From a bacterium (GTDB taxonomy: Bacteria; Bacillota; Clostridia; Lachnospirales; Lachnospiraceae): a DNA stretch of 64,000 nucleotides. The stretch is taken from positions 1-64,000 of the forward strand of contig JAMPCE010000011.1 in NCBI GenBank assembly GCA_023666335.1, given 5' to 3'. Made by a program: the position numbers and the translations under genes. Below the pieces are notes generated by a model that saw only the letters and a list, made by a program, of their open reading frames with translations, did not search any database and had not been told where the DNA came from. Shown piece by piece: positions 7,280-16,936 of this stretch. Within the stretch, counting starts at the first letter, position 1. Each line of letters opens with the position of its first letter.

Positions 7280-9799
7280 CTATTCTGCGCCCTTGATCTG
7301 TTCGGTCAGACTCTCTTTTGCCATTTTATGGCGGATGAAGAGGGTGATCAAAAGCTGTCCGGCGATGAGAACCAGCACAAGGCCGAGACTTTCCCACAGG
7401 GGATAGTGATAGCGGCTGATGCTCATAAAGTGTGATTCTTCCGCCCAGCGAAACAAAAGCCACCCCGCCAGATTTCCCAAAGTCAGGCTGATGAGCAGCG
7501 TCCCCGCGGTAAAGACTAAGCCTTCGCCGGAGAGCATCTGCACGAGCTGTCTGCCGGAAAGACCGACAGCCTGCAAAATAGCCAGTTCCCTTTTGCGGGT
7601 GACGATGCTGGTGATCATGGTGTTGATCAGGTTGATAAAGCCGATGACCGCAATCAGAAGCAACAGCAGATAGAGCGGGTATTTGGTCACGCTGACCGAG
7701 GACTTGCCGATCAGCATTTCCACGTCCAGGGCATAAAGCCCGAAATATTCATGTTCGGAAACGATCTGCGTCAGCGCTTCCTTGACGCTGTCATAGTGAT
7801 CCTTTTCCGCCTCCAGATAAATACTGGTGGTAGGGTCATAGGTCAGCTCCAGTTCTTTCCAGGCGTCTTCCGTCATTAAAAGAAAGTTGAAGTCGGCATC
7901 CGGCTCCGACAGGGCAGTCAGCGTGTAGGTAAAAGGAATCTCCCTGCCGCCGTCGTGCAGAGTGACGGAGAACGTGTCCCCGAGGGAAAGACCGTACTGC
8001 TCAAAACTGTACGCATGGGTACAGATGACTTCCCGATTCGCCGTCATGCGGTCGTAGTCGATCGTACCCTGCGACAGCCAGCGGTTTAACTCGGCGACGT
8101 CGTCTCTGGTAAAATAGGAGAGGGGCAGCTTGTTCTCGTAGTCGTCGTACATGAGGGATTCCGTGTCCGCGGAGGAGACGATTTTTCCGTGCTCCCGCTC
8201 TACGGCGGTCACGCCGTCTATGGCGCGCAGTTCGTCGAGGAACGCGTCGCTGAAATAATTTTGCTGCACCAGATTTTCCAGATTGTTTTCCGGATATTCC
8301 CTGTCGTGCAGGGAGTAATCCAGGACAATGCGGAAATCGCCCCGCGGGATATTTCTTCTCGCGATATCCTCCGCGCTGACGCTGCTCAACACGGCGGATA
8401 CGCAGATAAAGAGCACACAGCTGAGTCCCATAGTCAATATAGTGACTATAGTGCGCTTTCTGTTCCGCGTCAGATTGGCAAAGGTCAGGGTGGAGACCTT
8501 TACCTGTTTATGACCTTTGCGGGTTTTCGTGCGGACCGTGTTTTCCTGATAGCGGATGGCTTCCGCGGGAGAAACTTTTTTCGCCATGCGGATCGGCTTT
8601 AACAGGGAGATCCATACGGTGATCAGCACCGTCACCGCCACGAGGCAGAGATAGGGCAGGGAAAACATGTGAATCTGCCCGTTCAGGGATGATGCCGCCT
8701 CCTGCGCCGTGGAATTGAGGGCGGAATCGCTGTAAGCCCGAATGACCAGCGGGAACAGGAAATACGGCAGAAGGTAGCCAATCAAAAGCCCCGGCGGAAT
8801 GGCGGCGGCGCAGATCAGCAGCCCCTGCCGGTGAAACAGCCCTGCGATCTGTTTTTTCGATGCACCGAGGGCTTTTAACTTGCCGATCTCCTGCACGTCG
8901 GTGATGACGCCCACATAAAAAATGCTATAGATGACCAGGGCGGAGAAAACGATAACGATCAGGCTGATCGCGGCGATGATCATGATTGCATCCGTGTCCG
9001 GATTGGTTGCGGTATAGAGATATTGATCGTTTAAAATCACATGATCCTGATCCAGACCGATATCTGCGGCGGTCGTGTAAATTTTATCTTTTATTTCATC
9101 GTAAAAGAGGTCTTCTTCCCCGTAGACGCGTAAGACTGCGTCATATTCCGGGACATAAAGACCGGCGTCCTCATATGCGGCAAGAAGCGCCGGAGAGACG
9201 AGGGCGGACCACATCAGGCGGCTGTCGTCCATATTTTCGTCGATTTCCACATCGGCAAGGAGTCCGCTGACGGTAAATTCTCTGGTGAGGATCTCGCCTT
9301 TTCCGTTGATGCGAAAGGAGAGGGAAACCTTGCCGCCGAGTATCGGCTCTGCGCCCATGCGCCGGAAAAAAGCGGGGGTGGAACAGATTTCGTCCGCTGC
9401 TTCGGGAGCATGCCCCTCTGCGGGCGCCCAGACGCCGAAGTTTTCCGAGGCGTCGGCGCGGTCATCTTTGATGGCGTTTTGATAGGTCAAAACACCGTTC
9501 ATCTTTCCATTGACAAGGTTGGCGAATACCTCCCGCGTGGTCATGGTCTCCACGTCGAGGTGCTTCGACAGGACGGCGATCTGCTCTGCGGTGCAGGGAC
9601 TGAATGTGGCGTGGTAGTCCGATTGGGCGTAGACCTGTCGGTTCATGTCGATGGCGGCAAGTCCCACCGTGCCGATCGCCGTAAGCAGCATGGTGGTGAG
9701 CATGATGGCGATGCCGGTGAGCAGCGTGCGGCTTTTTTGGAAGCGCAGGCGGCTGAACGCAAGTGCGGTGATCGTGTTAGATTTTTTTGTTTTTTTCAA
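7280..9799 (-). CDS. ABC transporter permease, double FtsX/MacB type
   Basis: 839 aa. The start is taken as TTG at 9797-9799, immediately after the stop of the ATPase gene (9801-9803), because GGAGGTG lies 6-7 bases upstream; longer forms would run deep into the ATPase gene. Layout: one N-terminal helix, a large extracellular domain, three helices with an FtsX domain (~280-410), a second helix and large extracellular part, and a second FtsX domain at ~700-830. Such permeases with an LolD/MacB-type ATPase act in lipid, peptide or antibiotic export and resistance. The nearby two-component system is probably its regulator. Confidence 0.88.
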   Translation of the reverse strand: MKKTKKSNTITALAFSRLRFQKSRTLLTGIAIMLTTMLLTAIGTVGLAAIDMNRQVYAQSDYHATFSPCTAEQIAVLSKHLDVETMTTREVFANLVNGKMNGVLTYQNAIKDDRADASENFGVWAPAEGHAPEAADEICSTPAFFRRMGAEPILGGKVSLSFRINGKGEILTREFTVSGLLADVEIDENMDDSRLMWSALVSPALLAAYEDAGLYVPEYDAVLRVYGEEDLFYDEIKDKIYTTAADIGLDQDHVILNDQYLYTATNPDTDAIMIIAAISLIVIVFSALVIYSIFYVGVITDVQEIGKLKALGASKKQIAGLFHRQGLLICAAAIPPGLLIGYLLPYFLFPLVIRAYSDSALNSTAQEAASSLNGQIHMFSLPYLCLVAVTVLITVWISLLKPIRMAKKVSPAEAIRYQENTVRTKTRKGHKQVKVSTLTFANLTRNRKRTIVTILTMGLSCVLFICVSAVLSSVSAEDIARRNIPRGDFRIVLDYSLHDREYPENNLENLVQQNYFSDAFLDELRAIDGVTAVEREHGKIVSSADTESLMYDDYENKLPLSYFTRDDVAELNRWLSQGTIDYDRMTANREVICTHAYSFEQYGLSLGDTFSVTLHDGGREIPFTYTLTALSEPDADFNFLLMTEDAWKELELTYDPTTSIYLEAEKDHYDSVKEALTQIVSEHEYFGLYALDVEMLIGKSSVSVTKYPLYLLLLLIAVIGFINLINTMITSIVTRKRELAILQAVGLSGRQLVQMLSGEGLVFTAGTLLISLTLGNLAGWLLFRWAEESHFMSISRYHYPLWESLGLVLVLIAGQLLITLFIRHKMAKESLTEQIKGAE

Positions 9800-9800
9800 A

Positions 9801-10523
9801 CTAACGCACCTCCGTTTCACTTTGTACAGATGATGGTATTCCGTCAGAAAGAATACGACCGTCCGCCAGAATGATCGTGCGCTCCGCCATCTGCGCGATT
9901 TCCTCATTGTGCGTGATGACAACCAGAGTCTGACCGTACTTTTTTGCGGAGGCTTTTAGGAGCATCATCACCTCGTCGCCCATTTTGGTGTCCAGATTTC
10001 CCGTCGGCTCGTCCGCCAGAATGATGGAAGGTTTTGCCGCGATCGCCCGCGCGATGGCGCAGCGCTGCTGTTGGCCGCCGGAGAGCGTGTTCGGGAGGTT
10101 TTTGACTTTCTCGGTCAATCCGAGCGTGGCAAGGATGTCGCGGATGAAAGCCTCATCTAACGGTTTGCCGTCCAGCCCTAACGGCAGAACGACATTTTCC
10201 CATACATTTAACGAGGGGATCAGATTGTACGACTGAAAAACAAAACCGATTTTGCGGCGGCGGATTCGGGAGAGTTCTTCTTCTTTGAAAGAAGCGATGT
10301 TTTCCCCGTCGATCCAGACCTTTCCCGCCGTCGGATTGTCCAGCGCGCCCAGCATGTGAAGGAGGGTAGACTTGCCGCTGCCGGACTTGCCGACGATGGA
10401 GACAAATTCTCCCTGCCTGATCTGTAAACTGATGTGATCCACGGCTTTCACGAGATTGTCGCCCGCGCCGTAGTACTTACATAGGTCTTCTGTTTTCAAA
10501 ATAATTTGCGCTTGTGCTGTCAT
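9801..10523 (-). CDS. ABC transporter ATP-binding protein, MacB/LolD type
   Basis: 240 aa cytoplasmic ATPase energising the FtsX-type permease encoded directly downstream. Seen: Walker [11 protein letters not shown]-loop in [10 protein letters not shown], signature LSGGQQQR, Walker B IILADEP, followed by TGNLD and the H-loop VVITHN. The LFxQ-SYNL and PTGNLDT segments are typical of MacB/LolD/FtsE-type ATPases. It has its own promoter at about 10690, and the palindromic element copy C lies in its leader. Confidence 0.93.
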   Translation of the reverse strand: MTAQAQIILKTEDLCKYYGAGDNLVKAVDHISLQIRQGEFVSIVGKSGSGKSTLLHMLGALDNPTAGKVWIDGENIASFKEEELSRIRRRKIGFVFQSYNLIPSLNVWENVVLPLGLDGKPLDEAFIRDILATLGLTEKVKNLPNTLSGGQQQRCAIARAIAAKPSIILADEPTGNLDTKMGDEVMMLLKASAKKYGQTLVVITHNEEIAQMAERTIILADGRILSDGIPSSVQSETEVR

Positions 10524-10546
10524 ATGTATTCCGCCTTTCCTGTAAT

Positions 10547-10676
10547 TGTACAGATTAACATATCCATAAGCAGACTCTTGGAAGCCGTCAGCACTTAACG
10601 AAGTACTTTTGAGTTTAGTGCTGTTACGGCTGGAATGAAGCGCAAGCGGGTCTGCGTTGGATTGTTAATCTGTACA
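10547..10676 (-). repeat. Palindromic intercistronic element, copy C
   Basis: 130 bp between the kinase and ATPase genes. Outer arms TGTACAGATTAACA (10547-10560) and TGTTAATCTGTACA (10663-10676) are exact inverted repeats. Read on the minus strand the core is about three-quarters identical to copy D at 63090-63221. Its inner stem is AGCCGT/ACGGCT, where D has GGGCGT/ACGCCC and B has GAGCGT/ACGCTC. It lies in the sense direction of the minus-strand genes, right after the predicted transcription start. Confidence 0.8.
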
Positions 10677-10703
10677 TTATAGTATAAACGGCAAATCTTA
10701 CAA
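10676..10703 (-). promoter_or_regulatory. Promoter for the ABC exporter genes
   Basis: On the minus strand: -35 TTGTAA (10698-10703), 16-bp spacer, -10 TATAAT (10676-10681). The palindromic element starts right at the -10 box, so transcripts would begin with its left arm or just inside it. Confidence 0.55.
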
Positions 10704-10742
10704 TAACCTTACAGAGAGATGACCGGAATACAAGCGTCAAGA

Positions 10743-11999
10743 TCAGACCGGATTTTGCAACGGAAGCCGCACCTCGAAGACAGACCCCTCCCCCTCGGCG
10801 GCGTGCACCGTCACCGTACCGTGCTGCTCCTCGATGATCCGCCTGGCGAGATAAAGTCCCACGCCCGCCCCCTCGGACTGCCTGACGACGGGGTGGCTGC
10901 CGCGGTAGAAACGCGAAAAGATGCGATTGTAATCCTCTTTGGGAATGCCGATTCCCGCATCCGTGACTGATAACTGCACATAACTGTAAAAGGTCCGGAT
11001 ATTCAGAAAGATCCGGCTGCCTGCGGGGGAGTATTTGACGGCGTTATCCAGCAGATTGGCGACTGCCTCGGCGGTCCAATGCCTGTCCACGGAAAGCGTA
11101 AGATCGGCGGAATCTTCCGTATCCGCGCTGCGCACTTCTATGGAAATTTCTTTTTGCAGAGCCTTTTCATAAACGGTGTTTACGGCGTCTGTCAATAATT
11201 CCGACAGGGTGGTGTTTTCCGGGTGCAGGGAGATCAGGGAAGTTTCCAAACGGGAAATGTTGACCAAAGCAGTCAATAAATTTTCCAGTCTGTTCATCTG
11301 CATGGCGCATCTTTGCAGAAAATCTGTGCGCTCCTCCTCCGAATCGGATTCCAGACACATGGAAAAACAGCTTTTGAGCGCGCTGACCGGCGTTTTCAAC
11401 TGATGGGAAATATCCGTCACGAGCGTTTTGGTGCGGTCGCGCTCCTCGTTCAGCGTCTGCGTTTTCGCCGTCAGCTTATTGCCCAATTTCAGGAGCGTGT
11501 CGGTGAAAGACGCATTAAAAATGACGGGAAAGGTTTCCGTGATTTCGGAAAGGGACGTATCCTCCGAAAGCCAACTGTCGAGCAGGGCGTGGAGCCGCGC
11601 TTCCGTTTCCCGCTGGCGGCGGCTAAGTTCAAAGAAGCAGAGACCGACCAAAGCCAGACTGAGGAAGAGAAACAAGGTCAGACCGGTCAGAAACCGGGCG
11701 AGCGCGGTGCGGTAATCAGGGCTGTCCGTCATCCGCAGATCGCGCCGATAGCCGTATTTTTGCAGGATTGCCCAGCCTTCGTCCGTGTGGCGGTACTGCG
11801 TATCCTGCAAAGCGGACAACAGGATATCTTCCGCTTCGGGATAGGCGGTAAGAACCGCTCCCGTGAGGCTGCCGATCTGTGAAAGTTCCCGCGTATGCCG
11901 GGCATTCAACAGAGAAACGCCCCATATGCCGCAGCAGACAAAGAAAAGCAGAGAGACCAGCGAAATGAGGATGCAGTATTTTTTCATTTCCTTTTTCAT
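10743..11999 (-). CDS. Sensor histidine kinase
   Basis: 418 aa membrane kinase. Two transmembrane helices (about residues 9-30 and 103-125) enclose an extracellular loop of ~70 aa. The dimerisation/phosphoacceptor helix has His199 in DISHQLKTP. The ATPase part shows N-box LLDNAVKYS, G1 DAGIGIP and G2 GAGVGLYLAR. Its start codon overlaps the stop of the response-regulator gene by 4 bp, so they are translationally coupled. The ABC exporter downstream is the likely target operon. Confidence 0.93.
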   Translation of the reverse strand: MKKEMKKYCILISLVSLLFFVCCGIWGVSLLNARHTRELSQIGSLTGAVLTAYPEAEDILLSALQDTQYRHTDEGWAILQKYGYRRDLRMTDSPDYRTALARFLTGLTLFLFLSLALVGLCFFELSRRQRETEARLHALLDSWLSEDTSLSEITETFPVIFNASFTDTLLKLGNKLTAKTQTLNEERDRTKTLVTDISHQLKTPVSALKSCFSMCLESDSEEERTDFLQRCAMQMNRLENLLTALVNISRLETSLISLHPENTTLSELLTDAVNTVYEKALQKEISIEVRSADTEDSADLTLSVDRHWTAEAVANLLDNAVKYSPAGSRIFLNIRTFYSYVQLSVTDAGIGIPKEDYNRIFSRFYRGSHPVVRQSEGAGVGLYLARRIIEEQHGTVTVHAAEGEGSVFEVRLPLQNPV

Positions 12000-12688
12000 T
12001 TCTTTTCACATTTCCTTTCCCAGATATAACCGAGTCCGCGGATATTTTTTAAGATCGCGGGATCTGACGGATCGTCTTCTATTTTTTCCCGCAGCCGCCT
12101 GATATTGACGGAAAGCGTATTTTCATCGACGAAATTGCCGTCGATATCCCAGATGCCCTCTAACAGTTGGTTCCGCGATAAGATGCGCATGGGATTTTCC
12201 ATAAAGAAAGAGAGCAGCGAATATTCTCTGGCGGTCAGGGACAGATACCGCCCGTTCTTTGCTGCTCGCCCTTCATCGGGGTAGAGCGCGATATCGCCGG
12301 AGACAATGCTTTTGGGATTGTTTGGTGTAAAACGCTTTAGAAGTGCATTGACCTTTTGAGTCAATACTGTCATGGAAAAAGGTTTGGTGATGTAATCGTC
12401 CGCGCCCTGCCGATAACCCGCAACGAGATCTTCCTCCCGGTCGAGGGCGGTCAGGAACAGAAAAAGGACGTCGCTTTCTTTCCGGACCTGCGTACAGAAA
12501 TCCAGACCGCTTCCGTCCGGCAGCGAGATATCGCATAAGATGAGGGAAAGGTTTTTGCTTTGATAAAACCGCAGGGCTTCCTTTACGGTGAAAGCGCTGT
12601 GGACCGTGTACCCTTCCTTTTTTAATTTCAGACTGACGGAGTGGTTGAGACTGTCATCGTCTTCTAAGAGTAAGATTTCCTGTGGCAT
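11996..12688 (-). CDS. OmpR-family response regulator
   Basis: 230 aa from the ATG at 12686-12688, which has AGGAGG upstream; the longer possible start would add 20 hydrophobic residues with no ribosome site. Receiver: acidic pocket E9/D10/D11, phosphoacceptor Asp53 in LILCDISLPDG, and the conserved Lys in DDYITKPF. C-terminal winged helix with LTAREYSLLSFF and the SVNIRRLREKIE recognition region. Pairs with the overlapping histidine kinase and probably controls the adjacent exporter. Confidence 0.94.
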   Translation of the reverse strand: MPQEILLLEDDDSLNHSVSLKLKKEGYTVHSAFTVKEALRFYQSKNLSLILCDISLPDGSGLDFCTQVRKESDVLFLFLTALDREEDLVAGYRQGADDYITKPFSMTVLTQKVNALLKRFTPNNPKSIVSGDIALYPDEGRAAKNGRYLSLTAREYSLLSFFMENPMRILSRNQLLEGIWDIDGNFVDENTLSVNIRRLREKIEDDPSDPAILKNIRGLGYIWERKCEKK

Positions 12689-12719
12689 GGGGCCTCCTGA
12701 TGAAATTGAAATTATAAAG

Positions 12720-12748
12720 ATTATAGTAAAAATAAGAGTAACGGTCAA
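12720..12748 (-). promoter_or_regulatory. Promoter of the regulator-kinase genes
   Basis: On the minus strand: -35 TTGACC (12743-12748), 17-bp spacer, -10 TATAAT (12720-12725). A second ATTATA at 12711 is close by. Confidence 0.65.
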
Positions 12749-12794
12749 CCGTATGGAAAATTGTTTGAAAAAAGGATTCCTCTTGATTCTTATA

Positions 12795-12823
12795 TTGTAA
12801 TCGGGCGTTGAATAAGATAAAAT
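12795..12823 (+). promoter_or_regulatory. Promoter for the MATE exporter
   Basis: -35 TTGTAA (12795-12800), 17-bp spacer, -10 TAAAAT (12818-12823), about 55 bp before the start codon. Confidence 0.5.
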
Positions 12824-12879
12824 AGAAATAAAGATTTTAAGAAAAATAAGCGGCAGGCGCCACAGAGAATGGAGTGCGC

Positions 12880-14253
12880 ATGGAGCAGCAGATGCCGCGG
12901 GAAAAACCCCGCAAATACCAAAAAGAGAATATCCGCATCACCTTTCACATGGCATGGCCGTCCATCGTGGAGTCTTTCTTCGTGGCTTTCGCGGGTCTGG
13001 TGGATTCGCTGATGGTGAGCAGTCTCGGCTCCTATGCGGTCGCTGCGGTGGGGCTTACGACGCAGCCGAAATTTATGGGGCTGGCTCTGTTCTTTGCCGT
13101 GAATGTGGCGATCTCCGCCCTGGTCGCGAGACGGCGCGGCGAGGAAAAGCCGGAGGAGGCGAACCGTATTTTAAGCACTGCGGTCGTATTTATCGTTGCG
13201 GCAGCGATCTTTATGAGCATCCTGTTCGTGGCTTTTGCAGGTCCGATCATCCGTTTCTGCGGATCGACGCCCGAGACGCATGACAGCGCGGTGGCGTATT
13301 TTCGGATCGTGATGGGCGGCATGCTTTTTAACTGCCTCCAGATGGGGATCAATTCCGCGCAGCGCGGCGTAGGCAATACCAAGATCACCATGCGCACCAA
13401 TGTGACTTCCAATACGGTCAATATCATTTGTAATTATCTGCTGATCAACGGGCATTTCGGGTTTCCCGCCCTCGGCATTCGGGGCGCGGCGCTCGCTACG
13501 GTTCTGGGAACGGTGGTCGCGTCGGTCATGAGTGTGCTCTCGATCTTAAAGCCCGACGGATTTATCAGCCTGCCCTATATTATGAAACATAAGATCCGCC
13601 CTGCGGTCAAGACGCTTCTCAATCTCATTCATGTGGGGTACAGCGTTTTCTTTGAACAGGTCCTTATGCGGATCGGCTTTATGCTGACGGCGATCATGGC
13701 GGCGAAACAGGGGACGGACGCGATGGCGGCGCATCAGGTAGGCATGAATATCATGGGTTTGAGTTTTTCTTTCGGGGACGGATTACAGGCGGCGGCGGTC
13801 GCCCTGATCGGGCGAAGCCTTGGCGCGGGCGATGAGAAGCTTGCCAGAGAATACGGCGGAATCTGCAGGATGTTCGGCGGCGCGATCTCCGTCTGCCTTG
13901 CGGTCGTCTATTTCTTCGGGGCGGGCGCGCTGATGCGGCTGTTCTTTGAGGAAGACCATATCGTGGCGATTGGCGTAGGCATTATGCGGGTCATCATTTT
14001 CGTGGTGATCTTCCAGATCAGTCAGGTGGTCTATATGGGATGCCTGCGCGGCGCGGGCGATACGCTTTATACGGCGGTCGCCTCTACGATCAGCGTGACC
14101 TTTATCCGCACGGCGGGTTCTTATCTGGGCGGTTATGTGTTTGGATTCGGCATCATCGGGATTTGGTTCGGCGTGCTGGCGGATCAGGTCTCCCGATTTA
14201 TTTTTGCATCGACACGCTTCCGAAAGGGCGAGTGGACGAAGATAAAAATTTAG
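12880..14253 (+). CDS. MATE family efflux transporter
   Basis: 457 aa with about 12 membrane helices in two pseudo-symmetric halves. The ATG at 12880 has GGAG six bases upstream; a GTG at 12874 is the alternative. The N-terminal WPSIVESFFVAFAGLVDSLMV and the repeat-half segments QRGVGNTKI and LRGAGDT are MATE hallmarks. It exports cationic drugs or metabolites using a Na+ or H+ gradient; the substrate cannot be told. It is followed after 27 bp by the FIST-GGDEF gene on the same strand. Confidence 0.9.
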   Translation: MEQQMPREKPRKYQKENIRITFHMAWPSIVESFFVAFAGLVDSLMVSSLGSYAVAAVGLTTQPKFMGLALFFAVNVAISALVARRRGEEKPEEANRILSTAVVFIVAAAIFMSILFVAFAGPIIRFCGSTPETHDSAVAYFRIVMGGMLFNCLQMGINSAQRGVGNTKITMRTNVTSNTVNIICNYLLINGHFGFPALGIRGAALATVLGTVVASVMSVLSILKPDGFISLPYIMKHKIRPAVKTLLNLIHVGYSVFFEQVLMRIGFMLTAIMAAKQGTDAMAAHQVGMNIMGLSFSFGDGLQAAAVALIGRSLGAGDEKLAREYGGICRMFGGAISVCLAVVYFFGAGALMRLFFEEDHIVAIGVGIMRVIIFVVIFQISQVVYMGCLRGAGDTLYTAVASTISVTFIRTAGSYLGGYVFGFGIIGIWFGVLADQVSRFIFASTRFRKGEWTKIKI

Positions 14254-14280
14254 CAGCAAAAGAGAAAGGCGGAAGATACC

Positions 14281-16050
14281 ATGAGACAGACGCAGTTTGC
14301 TTATCGGAACAAGGAATCTTTTCGGGAAGAACTTTCAGTATTTGCGCGGGATCATGCGGCGGCGGACGGACCGAGGCTGTTTCAGATCTATTCGGAAGTG
14401 CTGGATCCGGCGGTCATTCGCGAAGTGACTGACGCGATAGAGGCGTGTTTTCCGGATACCCCTTATATCGGCTGTTCTACGAGCGGGAATATCATCGACT
14501 GCGAGTTGTCCGAAAATATCACCGTCGTGTGCACGGACTTTGAACTGCCAACGACGAAAGTGGAGATCTTTCAATATGATATGGCGAAACTTTCCGTCGA
14601 TGAAATCACGGCGCAGATCGTGGAGGAGACCCGCAAAAATCCCTGGGTGAAGGCGGTCGAGATGTACTTTACGATCCCGGAGGGTTCCACCACGCGCTTC
14701 TGCGACGGGATGAAGGATCTGCGGGAGGATATCCAGGTCTTTGGCGGCGTCACTTGCAGCGACGATATCACCAGCGACGATTCCTGTGTGTTTACAAAGG
14801 CGTACGGCTTTTCCGAGACTTCGATCGTCATCGTGTTTTACGGCGGCGAGGACTTCTATGTGGATTCCATCAAGGTGACGGGCTGGAAACCGCTCGGCCG
14901 GAAATTCCATGTCACGAAGTCGCAGGGTTCGCTTTTGCAGGAATTGGACGGCATTTCCGCTTACGAGGTGTACCGCAAATACCTGAATATCAAAAACGAT
15001 GAAAATTTCTTCTATAATACGTTGGAATTTCCGCTGTTTTACGAACATAATGACACGACGATCCTGCGGACGCCCGTATCCAGCAATGCGGACGGTTCCA
15101 TCAATATGACTTCGGATATGGATATCGGTTCCGTCGTGCGCATTTCCTACGGCGATCCCGGCACGATCGTCGAGAGCATTCGGGAAGACAGCCGACGGAT
15201 CGCAGATTTTGCGCCGGACGTGCTCCACATCTTTTCCTGCGCGGCGCGGCGTACTTTCTGGACGAATAAGGAACCGACCTACGAGATCCAGCCCTTTCAC
15301 GATATCTGCGCCTCCTGCGGCTTTTTCTCCCACGGCGAATTTCTGCGCACAAAGGGGAACCTGAACCAGCACAATGTGACGCTGGTGATCGCGGCGATGC
15401 GGGAGGGGGAGAAAAAGGAAAGCGTGAGGCTGCCGGAAACTTCCGCGGACAATATGCTCTCCAGAGTGCCGCTCGTGTCCCGTCTGGCGACCTTTATCAG
15501 CGTGACGTCGCTGGAATTGGAAAAGATGAATCAGCAGCTGGCGCTGGTCAATGATAAATTGAAAGAGGCGGCAATCATCGACGGATTGACCGGTTTATAT
15601 AACCGAAAAGAAATCCAGAGACAGATCGAAGAGGCTTTGAGCGGGATAAGCGGCGAACGGTTTTCCCTCGTCATGCTCGACATTGATAATTTCAAACAGG
15701 TGAATGACACTTACGGGCATCAGGAGGGCGACGCCGTGATCATCGGATTGGCTGATATTTTGCGCAACAAGCGCGGCGGTCAGATGCAGAACGTGGCTGC
15801 CGGCAGATGGGGTGGCGAGGAGTTTATGGTGCTCCTGCACGGCTCGGAAGCTTCCTCGGCGGCTTATATCGCGGATCTGATGCGGGAATGCTTTGCCAAT
15901 ACGAACTTCCCCGGTATCCGTCCGCAGACGGTGAGCCTTGGCGTGACGCAGGCAAGGGCGGACGATACGGTGGATTCCCTGTGCTCGCGTGTGGACATGG
16001 CTCTTTACAAGGCAAAAAAGGGCGGTAAAAACCGCGTGGAGATCGAGTGA
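14281..16050 (+). CDS. FIST-domain diguanylate cyclase
   Basis: 589 aa, no membrane helix. Residues ~1-380 form FIST N- and C-terminal sensory domains (YIGCSTSGNI; FSCAARRTFW; GFFSHGEF), proposed in the literature to bind small ligands such as amino acids. A coiled linker leads to a GGDEF domain at ~430-589 with the active-site variant GGEEF at 511-515. The RxxD inhibitory site is not in the expected place. It would make c-di-GMP in response to a soluble intracellular signal. Likely co-transcribed with the MATE gene. Confidence 0.88.
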   Translation: MRQTQFAYRNKESFREELSVFARDHAAADGPRLFQIYSEVLDPAVIREVTDAIEACFPDTPYIGCSTSGNIIDCELSENITVVCTDFELPTTKVEIFQYDMAKLSVDEITAQIVEETRKNPWVKAVEMYFTIPEGSTTRFCDGMKDLREDIQVFGGVTCSDDITSDDSCVFTKAYGFSETSIVIVFYGGEDFYVDSIKVTGWKPLGRKFHVTKSQGSLLQELDGISAYEVYRKYLNIKNDENFFYNTLEFPLFYEHNDTTILRTPVSSNADGSINMTSDMDIGSVVRISYGDPGTIVESIREDSRRIADFAPDVLHIFSCAARRTFWTNKEPTYEIQPFHDICASCGFFSHGEFLRTKGNLNQHNVTLVIAAMREGEKKESVRLPETSADNMLSRVPLVSRLATFISVTSLELEKMNQQLALVNDKLKEAAIIDGLTGLYNRKEIQRQIEEALSGISGERFSLVMLDIDNFKQVNDTYGHQEGDAVIIGLADILRNKRGGQMQNVAAGRWGGEEFMVLLHGSEASSAAYIADLMRECFANTNFPGIRPQTVSLGVTQARADDTVDSLCSRVDMALYKAKKGGKNRVEIE

Positions 16051-16131
16051 TTCTCCGAAAAAGAAGCGGAGCAGGTATTCTTCGGGCAGAAAGGCATAAA
16101 CTGTAATAAGGTTTCCGGCATGGAGGATTTC

Positions 16132-16746
16132 ATGCTGAATTATATCTGGGCATTTATGATTTTGATCGGCGTCGTCTACGGCGCGTTTACCGGAAAGATG
16201 GCGGAGGTGACGAACGCCGCGCTGGAATCCGCGGGCGACGCGGTGTCCCTGTGCATCACGATGATCGGCGTGATGGCGCTGTGGGTGGGGCTGATGGAGA
16301 TCGCGCAGAAGTCGGGTCTGATCGCAAAGCTGACGAAAGGCGTCCAGCCTTTTATCAGCTTTCTTTTCCCGCGGATTCCCAGAGAGCATCCCGCCAGAGA
16401 GTATATCGCCACGAACCTGATCGCGAATGTGCTGGGGCTTGGCTGGGCGTGCACCCCGGCGGGGTTAAAAGCAATGGAGGAGCTGGCAAAACTGGAAGCG
16501 GAGCGGGGAAACCCTGCGTATCTGCCGGCGGGCAGACAGGAGCGGGTCGCCAGCAATGAGATGTGCACGTTTCTGATCTTGAATATCTCGTCCTTGCAGT
16601 TGATTCCGGTCAATATGATCGCGTACCGCAGCCAGTACGGCAGCGTGAATCCCGCGGGGATCATTGCGCCCGCGATCCTGGCGACATTTGTGAGTACGGC
16701 GGTGGCGGTGGCGTATTGTAAAGTTATGGGAAGAAAATATGATTAA
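16132..16746 (+). CDS. spmA: Spore maturation protein A (nucleoside-recognition/gate domain membrane protein)
   Basis: 204 aa membrane protein. The ATG at 16132 is chosen because GGAGG lies exactly five bases upstream; that GGAGG is inside the codons that follow an alternative ATG at 16120. The gate motif ATNLIANVLGLGWACTP and the NEMCTF...QLIP segment are typical of SpmA. In sporulating bacilli SpmA and SpmB act in spore-core dehydration and are encoded side by side. Here spmB lies 33 kb downstream, and the AT-rich methyltransferase island begins directly after spmA. Confidence 0.87.
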   Translation: MLNYIWAFMILIGVVYGAFTGKMAEVTNAALESAGDAVSLCITMIGVMALWVGLMEIAQKSGLIAKLTKGVQPFISFLFPRIPREHPAREYIATNLIANVLGLGWACTPAGLKAMEELAKLEAERGNPAYLPAGRQERVASNEMCTFLILNISSLQLIPVNMIAYRSQYGSVNPAGIIAPAILATFVSTAVAVAYCKVMGRKYD

Positions 16747-16842
16747 TGAGTTTGTTGTAGTAAGTCGAAAAAGAATTATTGCATAAATAATTGTCGAATA
16801 TTGTTGTTTTTGTTTAGTTTTGTTTAGTTAGGGCGATTTTTG

Positions 16843-16872
16843 TTGATGTTTATATGATCCTTATGTTATAAT
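16843..16872 (+). promoter_or_regulatory. Promoter of the methyltransferase operon
   Basis: -35 TTGATG (16843-16848), 18-bp spacer, -10 TATAAT (16867-16872), in the AT-rich gap after spmA. A TGTTTAGTTT direct repeat lies just upstream (16811-16830). Confidence 0.5.
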
Positions 16873-16936
16873 TAATAAAATATTAATGTAATTATGGACA
16901 CAATATATTGAATAGTAAAGAGAAGGAGTAACGGAT

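Noticed and set aside
9800-9922. Longer N-terminus of the ABC permease overlapping the ATPase gene
   Set aside because: The extra 41 residues are basic and unlike the family; TTG 9799 has GGAGGTG and directly follows the ATPase stop.
12689-12879. Riboswitch upstream of the MATE exporter
   Set aside because: The leader between promoter and start is only about 55 nt, too short, and no conserved riboswitch motif was seen.
14335-15372. 345-codon open frame antisense to the FIST-GGDEF gene
   Set aside because: Shadow frame; the plus-strand protein has clear domains and active-site motif.
16747-16936. Insertion sequence or integrase at the left border of the AT-rich island
   Set aside because: Only AT-rich sequence with a promoter is visible; no transposase, integrase or inverted repeats were found at either border.
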